64,000 nucleotides of DNA from CAWUIO01 sp963922455. Lineage in GTDB: Bacteria; Bacteroidota; Bacteroidia; Cytophagales; Microscillaceae. A program made the position numbers and the translations under genes. Positions 59,490 to 64,000 of this stretch are shown one piece after another. The notes under the pieces were generated by a model. The model made no database searches and was not told where the DNA came from. It saw only the letters and a program-made list of their open reading frames with translations. The DNA lies in assembly GCA_963922455.1 (NCBI GenBank), contig CAWUIO010000004.1, forward strand, positions 1-64,000. The letters are read 5' to 3'. How positions within the stretch are numbered: the stretch's first letter is position 1; each line of letters begins with the position of its first letter.

Positions 59490-60251
59490 TTATCGTATAT
59501 AACTCCCCGCATTGATACTGATTGACGAACCTGTGGCGTGGTCGGCCAGGCCACTTAGCAAGAGCGCTACTGTTGGGGCAATGTCTTCGGGTTGGGTGAG
59601 TTTTTCTAATACGATATCATCCAAGGCATGGCCTTCTCCGTATTCATCCATAAATTCTTGGGCCATATCGGTCTGGGTAAATCCTGGGGCAATGACAAAA
59701 GAACGGATACCCGACTTCCCATAGGCCCGGGCAAAGGAATGGCTCATAGCCAACATCCCCCCTTTGGAGGCAGCATAGGCCAAATACTCGGCTGTATCTC
59801 CTCTAAATGCTGCCCGGGAAGATATATGCACCATTCTCCCGGCTTGCTTTCGGCCCAAACAATCTTGTACAAAAGCCCGAGATAAAATTGCGGCCGCCTG
59901 TAGATTGACTGCAAAACTGTTTTGCCAGTCCCGCAACCAAATACTGTCTTCCATGTCCAAAGGAGATTTTATGGCAATCCCGGCATTATTGACCAGACCG
60001 TCCAAATGCCCCCATTTTTGGGTGGCTTCTTTAAACAAATGCTCACAGTCTGAGGGCGAGGCCAAGTCGGCCGCTACTACGTGGGTTTGTTCGGGAAAGG
60101 CATCGGCCAGCTCTTGGGCCCTTTGTTGGTTTTTGCCGTAATGCACCACGACCCGGGCGCCCGACTCCAATAAGCGTTGGGAAATGGCTTTACCAATTCC
60201 CCGGCTGGCCCCAGTTACTAAAATATTTTGATGGTTTAAATTAATTTGCAC
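59490..60251 (-). CDS. SDR-family oxidoreductase (FabG-like)
   Basis: 253 residues, start GTG at 60251 (no suitable ATG). Motifs: VTGASRGIGKAIS, DLASPSD, NNAGIAI, HISSRAAF and the YxxxK motif YAASKGGMLAM, then APGFTQTDM. Compatible with 3-oxoacyl-ACP or related carbonyl reductase. First gene of a two-gene operon with the helical protein. Divergent from the flippase-like gene. Confidence 0.88.
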   Translation of the reverse strand: MQINLNHQNILVTGASRGIGKAISQRLLESGARVVVHYGKNQQRAQELADAFPEQTHVVAADLASPSDCEHLFKEATQKWGHLDGLVNNAGIAIKSPLDMEDSIWLRDWQNSFAVNLQAAAILSRAFVQDCLGRKQAGRMVHISSRAAFRGDTAEYLAYAASKGGMLAMSHSFARAYGKSGIRSFVIAPGFTQTDMAQEFMDEYGEGHALDDIVLEKLTQPEDIAPTVALLLSGLADHATGSSISINAGSYIR

Positions 60252-60306
60252 GGTCTAATATCTATTTTCGGGTTCTAATTTAGAACAAGGAAGATACTTG
60301 TAAATT

Positions 60307-61320
60307 TTGAAAAAATACAAAAGCCTTTTACTTAACCTAGGCTTTTTGATCCTGGGTATTTTTTTGCTCTGGTTGGCCTTTCGCAAACAAGATCCGGCCG
60401 CTCTCCTGGACAAAATCGGGGAATTGGATTATCGCTGGGCCCTGCTCGTGCTGGGCATTAGTTTGTTAAACCAAATCATCCGGGCCTTGCGCTGGAAGCT
60501 ACTCACCGATGCCATCGGGCTACATATTCCGGCCCCGCGCCTCTTTTGGGCTTTGGTATTCGGCTTTATGGTCAATTTGGGCATTCCTAGGCTGGGTGAA
60601 ATATCCCGCTGCCTCATTCTGAGCCGAAAAGATGGAGCTCCATTTGCCCCCCTTTTAGGAACCGTAGTGAGCGAAAGAGCCCTGGATGTTTTGTCGCTAA
60701 TACTCATCTTGATCGCCGTGATTGCCAGTCAGTTCAATTTATTGTACAGCTTCTTTCAGGATTCGGTGGCCCTGCCTTTATTAGCCATTTTGATGGCCCG
60801 CCAATGGCTTCTATACAGCCTTATGTTTTTGGGGCTGCTCTCCCTAATTATCCTCGCTTGGAACTGGAAACGGCTAACCCGCTCTCCTTTGGGGGGCAAA
60901 ATCACCCAATTTATCGAGAAAATTATTCAAGGGATTAGCAGCGTGGCCCGTATCAAACCCATTGCTTTATTTCTCTTCTATACCTTTTTGATCTGGTTTA
61001 CTTATTTCCTTATGACCTATCTTTGGTTTTTTTCCCTACCAGGGACACAACATTTGGGAGTACGAGAAGCTCTGGGCTTATTAGCGATTGGTAGTTTAGC
61101 CCGCTTGGCCCCTACGCAAGGAGGGGGTTTGGGTGCCTATCAACTTTTGGTAACCGAAGGTATGCAGCTGTACGGGGTCTCGGCGCTAACGGGGGGAGCC
61201 TTGGCCCTGGTAATTCACGGGGCCCAGATCGTTTTTACCTTACTGTTTGGCGCCCTAGCCTTTGTGGTGTTTGCCTACATTCCGAGTAGGCCTGTAGAGC
61301 TTGACCCTGCCTCCAAGTGA
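60307..61320 (+). CDS. Flippase-like / lysylphosphatidylglycerol synthase TM-region protein
   Basis: 337 residues with about 8 membrane helices of the UPF0104/LPG_synthase_TM type (RALRWKLLTDAIG, GFMVNLGIPRLGEISRC, VSERALDVLSL, ARLAPTQGGGLGAYQ). Such proteins move or modify lipids across the inner membrane. The start must be TTG at 60307: an in-frame stop precedes it and the next ATG is deep inside. A Shine-Dalgarno-like AAGGAAG lies at 60287-60293, unusual for this phylum. A terminator follows at 61493. Confidence 0.85.
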   Translation: MKKYKSLLLNLGFLILGIFLLWLAFRKQDPAALLDKIGELDYRWALLVLGISLLNQIIRALRWKLLTDAIGLHIPAPRLFWALVFGFMVNLGIPRLGEISRCLILSRKDGAPFAPLLGTVVSERALDVLSLILILIAVIASQFNLLYSFFQDSVALPLLAILMARQWLLYSLMFLGLLSLIILAWNWKRLTRSPLGGKITQFIEKIIQGISSVARIKPIALFLFYTFLIWFTYFLMTYLWFFSLPGTQHLGVREALGLLAIGSLARLAPTQGGGLGAYQLLVTEGMQLYGVSALTGGALALVIHGAQIVFTLLFGALAFVVFAYIPSRPVELDPASK

Positions 61321-61492
61321 TCATTTTCTATTTGGGAGATAGATTTTCCCATTACGGGAAAGCTCGCACACTTCTTCAAAACATAAACCCTTCACTATCA
61401 AGCGCTTAACCAAATGGCACGTACTATGTAATATACCTACCAGTTGAGATTAAGACTCAATGCATAGCTGGTTGAAGAATGTTCCAAAAAGG

Positions 61493-61522
61493 CTCACTTC
61501 CGAGAAGAGGTGAGTTTTTTTT
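61493..61522 (+). terminator. Rho-independent terminator
   Basis: CTCAC (61493-61497) pairs with GTGAG (61510-61514), inner TTC/GAA, then eight T. Ends the flippase-like transcript about 170 bp downstream. Confidence 0.7.
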
Positions 61523-61556
61523 ATGCCCTTTTGCAAAACTTTTTTGTGGCCCATGG

Positions 61557-61684
61557 GGGGCTGCCCCCGGCAGGGAAAGGTACATCAGAATAGAAAAATT
61601 GCCGCGCCGGGGTCGGGCTTTCGCTACTCGCCGGCCTACCCACAGCCAGCGGCGGGCTCAAACATGCCGCTCTATCCCTCAGCC
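61557..61684 (-). repeat. GGCTTAGGG structured repeat, copy 11
   Basis: Minus orientation; its outer end reads GGCTGAGGG on the minus strand. Arms CCCCGGC and GCCGGGG, 34-nt loop: yet another stem sequence kept complementary. Confidence 0.87.
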
Positions 61685-61706
61685 AAAAACCTAGCCTGGG
61701 GGCCCC

Positions 61707-62396
61707 TCACAAAATCTCAAAAATGGCCCTTAGGCTGTAATTCAGTAAGATGGCTTTTCGGATAGCAGATTTGCTAGAAACCCCTGAGCTAGCTGCCGGT
61801 TCGGAGAAGGTAGCCGGGATATTCCTACGGAAAGTGTTATAATCATCAATGGAGAGAAGCTTCCCTAACTTTTGTTGGCTTAGCAGGCTTAAAGATTCTG
61901 CTTGTTCTAAGGCATTTTGCCAAGCTAGTTTCCGGAGATGGGTGTTGAGGGAATCCATCTGGCTGTGTGAGTAATACGATAAGTTGAGACTGGTAAGCCC
62001 GAGGTCCTGCAAGTCGGCCCGCAAAGGGGCAAATTGCTCAAAGCGGTTTAATAATAGAGAGTAGGTCTTTGCCACAAAGACTTTAGGGTTGGGGTAATCA
62101 AAAGAAGTTTGAAAAGCCGATAAATTTTCCAATTGCAGGTGCTCGGGGGGGATATCCATGGAGTTAAGGCGCTCGATCAAATCAGATTCTAGGGATTGGA
62201 TGTCTACTTTTTCATTGCCTTCTAGATACTCTTGTAGCGTAAGGTTAACGTAGATCATATCGGGCACAATGCTTAGTTCGGCATTTCCTACTACGGCCAA
62301 GCTCGTGCGAGAGGGAATTTCCTGGGCCATCGTGCTTAGATGAAAGCTTACACATAAGCTAAACCCTAAGCACATCCGCAATTGATAATAAGTCAT
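61707..62396 (-). CDS. SIMPL-domain (DUF541) secreted protein
   Basis: 229 residues with a signal peptide (hydrophobic about 8-22, ending TMAQ). SIMPL features: LAVVGNAELSIVPDMIYVNLTL near the N-terminus, a helix with ESDLIERLNSM, then ALEQAESLSLLSQQKLGKLLSI near the C-terminus. Periplasmic, function uncertain (linked to membrane stress in other bacteria). The gene is bracketed by two opposed repeat copies. Confidence 0.82.
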   Translation of the reverse strand: MTYYQLRMCLGFSLCVSFHLSTMAQEIPSRTSLAVVGNAELSIVPDMIYVNLTLQEYLEGNEKVDIQSLESDLIERLNSMDIPPEHLQLENLSAFQTSFDYPNPKVFVAKTYSLLLNRFEQFAPLRADLQDLGLTSLNLSYYSHSQMDSLNTHLRKLAWQNALEQAESLSLLSQQKLGKLLSIDDYNTFRRNIPATFSEPAASSGVSSKSAIRKAILLNYSLRAIFEIL

Positions 62397-62522
62397 ATAG
62401 AAAATAGAATCCTCACCTTATGGCAAGGCTGTGTGGTTTTGATTTAATGGATTTAAAGGCAAAAGTACAAAATAATAGCTTTATGGGCAGTATTGCCGTA
62501 AATTAAGCGCTAATTCCTTTTT

Positions 62523-62652
62523 GGCTTAGGGATGGAGCGGCCTGTTTGAGCCCGCCGCTGGCTGGCGCACTGGCCGGCGAGTAGCGAGAGCCCGGCCTGC
62601 GCCGGCACTCAAGCTACTTTTTGCCAATTTCTTTCTGGCGCAGGCAAGCCCC
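62523..62652 (+). repeat. GGCTTAGGG structured repeat, copy 12
   Basis: Arms CCTGCGCC and GGCGCAGG (as copy 7), 33-nt loop unrelated to that of copy 7. Its AAGCCCC end lies 32 bp beyond the MOSC gene stop. Confidence 0.9.
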
Positions 62653-62684
62653 TATACCTATCAAGAGCTCATGATAAAGGGGGC

Positions 62685-63485
62685 TTACTCAAAATGCCAT
62701 TCTAAGACCTCAATCCCGTAGCCTACTTTGACAGTACCCACTCCATAGTGGACCATATTCTGACCAAAGAGTACTTTATGGTCTTGACTACGATAACTTG
62801 CAAGCGTTTTCATGGGCTCGATTCCCATCTCGCCCGTCTCGGGGTCTACGGTGGGGATGCTACAACGGGGGCAGGGTTTTACTACTTCAAATTCAATTTC
62901 CCCGATTCGAATGCGTTTCCACCGGTCTTCTTCAAAGGCCTGGGCCCCCGATACCACCAAGTTGGGCCTAAAGCGCTCCATGGTCACTGGGTTTTCCAAT
63001 CGGGTGTTCAGATCGCTTAGGGAGGCTTCAGAAAGTAGCATGAGTGGATAGCCGTCGCTAAGTGCCGTATGGTGGGTATTTAAGAGGTTTTCTGCCTCCA
63101 CTTTCCGTTTAGAATCTAGGGGCATAAACACCAAGCGGCAGGGCGTATCTAAAAATTCACTTATTTTTTGGGACAGGCCTGAAATATCTTCCCAAGCCTG
63201 CACTTGATCTTTCCATACTTGAACGGTGATCGCTTGGGTAGAAAATTCTGGGCTATGAAAGCCTTGTCCTGGCCATCGTAAAAGTAATTGTCCGTGCAGG
63301 ATTTTTGCTTGAATTAAGGTCATCCGGGGCACTTCTCGGATGCTTAAAAAATCACCATTGGCGTCGACCAACATCCAACGGCGGTCTCCTTCAATTCCCA
63401 AGTCATCCAAACTTGCGCTGAGGAGGGATTCACCCCGGCAGGATTTAATTGGATAACGACGTATTTCACTCAAAAATAGACTCAT
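62685..63485 (-). CDS. MOSC-domain protein (YcbX/mARC-like)
   Basis: 266 residues. N-terminal MOSC_N beta-barrel (1-120: RRYPIKSCRGESL, GDRRWMLVDANGDFLS) and a MOSC domain (about 125-266) with the conserved cysteine region VKPCPRCSIPTVDPETG. YcbX and mARC use molybdenum cofactor to reduce N-hydroxylated compounds. The C-terminal ferredoxin of E. coli YcbX is absent, as usual for shorter members. Divergent from sucA. Confidence 0.9.
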   Translation of the reverse strand: MSLFLSEIRRYPIKSCRGESLLSASLDDLGIEGDRRWMLVDANGDFLSIREVPRMTLIQAKILHGQLLLRWPGQGFHSPEFSTQAITVQVWKDQVQAWEDISGLSQKISEFLDTPCRLVFMPLDSKRKVEAENLLNTHHTALSDGYPLMLLSEASLSDLNTRLENPVTMERFRPNLVVSGAQAFEEDRWKRIRIGEIEFEVVKPCPRCSIPTVDPETGEMGIEPMKTLASYRSQDHKVLFGQNMVHYGVGTVKVGYGIEVLEWHFE

Positions 63486-63692
63486 ACCCCTTAGAATTTT
63501 ACTTTTAGAAAAATGATTTAGGCTGTTTTGAAAAAGATTTGGAGGATATCGGCAGAAAAAAAATATTTTGTAACTTGTACCGGTAATTTTGGCTGTATCA
63601 AAATCTTTCTAGCCTTTATTATTTCTGAATATGTGCTTAAGTTGTATTGATTTTTATTCATACCCCCTGACTAAATTAAAAAACCCTTCATA

Positions 63693-64000
63693 ATGGACAA
63701 ATTTTCTTATATAGCCAATGCCCACGGTTCGTATATTGATGACATGTATCGGGCTTATAAAGAAAATCCGGAATCGGTAGATGAAAGCTGGCAAAGATTT
63801 TTTGAAGGATTCGAGTTTGCTCAAAAATTTCAGGCCGAAAACGGCGAAATCTCAACGAGTAACGGTAGTCCTTTGGCAAGCCCAGGTGATTCGGATGCGC
63901 CTGATCAATTTAAAGAAATTCGTTGCCGTAACTTGATTTTTGCTTACCGAGGCCGAGGCCATTTGTTGGCTACAACCAATCCGGTAAGAGAGCGACGTGA
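63693..64000 (+). CDS. sucA: 2-oxoglutarate dehydrogenase E1 component, N-terminal part
   Basis: Runs off the right edge; 102 codons are visible. MDKFSYIANAHGSYIDDMYR, PESVDESWQRFFEGFEFA and IRCRNLIFAYRGRGHLLA are hallmarks of the E1 N-terminal segment in Bacteroidota, where the protein begins with the E2-binding helix and a short linker. It decarboxylates 2-oxoglutarate with thiamine diphosphate in the TCA cycle. The catalytic domain is outside the window. Confidence 0.92.
   Translation, partial: MDKFSYIANAHGSYIDDMYRAYKENPESVDESWQRFFEGFEFAQKFQAENGEISTSNGSPLASPGDSDAPDQFKEIRCRNLIFAYRGRGHLLATTNPVRERR

Noticed and set aside
99..62652. Repeats as integron attC sites or a CRISPR array
   Set aside because: Copies are dispersed singly between unrelated genes, in both orientations, and have a long conserved core; no integrase, cas gene or regular array spacing is present.

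Overview
The window is a chromosomal piece of a Bacteroidota bacterium, most likely of the Cytophagales/Saprospiria type. The signs are two TonB-dependent receptors with carboxypeptidase-like plug extensions, a DUF4249 lipoprotein, LytTR and propeller-type two-component proteins, promoters of the TTG-N(18-20)-TAnnTTTG kind (clearest at 30948-30979, 47511-47539 and 49802-49832), a bacillithiol-type YtxJ, a LYS1-like saccharopine dehydrogenase and a Bacteroidota-style SucA N-terminus at the right edge. The genus cannot be told from the sequence alone.

Layout. 0-16 kb is mixed housekeeping: purB, a HAMP/GAF membrane sensor, a TM2 protein, an HtrA protease, a DinB-fold protein, pgeF, a secreted leucine-rich-repeat protein, a LYS1-like dehydrogenase, LolA, an FG-GAP/VCBS secreted protein and YtxJ. 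16-22 kb holds a TonB receptor with its DUF4249 lipoprotein, convergent with a second TonB receptor. 22.6-36.3 kb is a signalling island: a Crp/Fnr regulator, five histidine kinases, a LytTR and a NarL-type regulator, a lone receiver interrupted by an in-frame TAG, and an unknown protein plus multi-TM protein upstream of a NarX-type kinase. 36.4-40.7 kb carries acyl-CoA metabolism (carboxyltransferase, DUF2855, thiolase). 41.1-44.7 kb is a compact operon of a 61-aa protein, a DndD/Rad50-like ATPase and an FtsK-like ATPase whose N-terminus looks DndE-like. There is no dndC, dndB or dpt gene nearby, so this is the best candidate for an undescribed defence or DNA-processing system. Next to it lies a frameshifted DUF1016/YhcG nuclease gene. 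46.5-49.8 kb has tRNA-Val(GAC) and crtB, crtI and an ECF sigma factor for carotenoids. 50-64 kb has a serine hydrolase with prmC, a GT2/methyltransferase/GT-C operon, DoxX, two SDRs, a flippase-like protein, a SIMPL protein, a MOSC protein and the start of sucA.

The most striking non-coding feature is a dispersed repeat of about 118-131 bp, with 12 good copies and 2 decayed ones, all between genes. Each copy begins GGCTTAGGGAT, has a conserved GC-rich core, then a hairpin whose arms differ between copies but always remain complementary, and ends AAGCCCC. The loop of this hairpin is 32-37 nt in eleven copies, yet its sequence is unrelated from copy to copy. This is the signature of a structured element under selection for shape. 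Two copies bracket the DndD/FtsK operon with their AAGCCCC ends facing it.

Limits: all family calls come from reading motifs, without database searches. Start codons were adjusted where signal peptides, promoters or ATG context argued for it.
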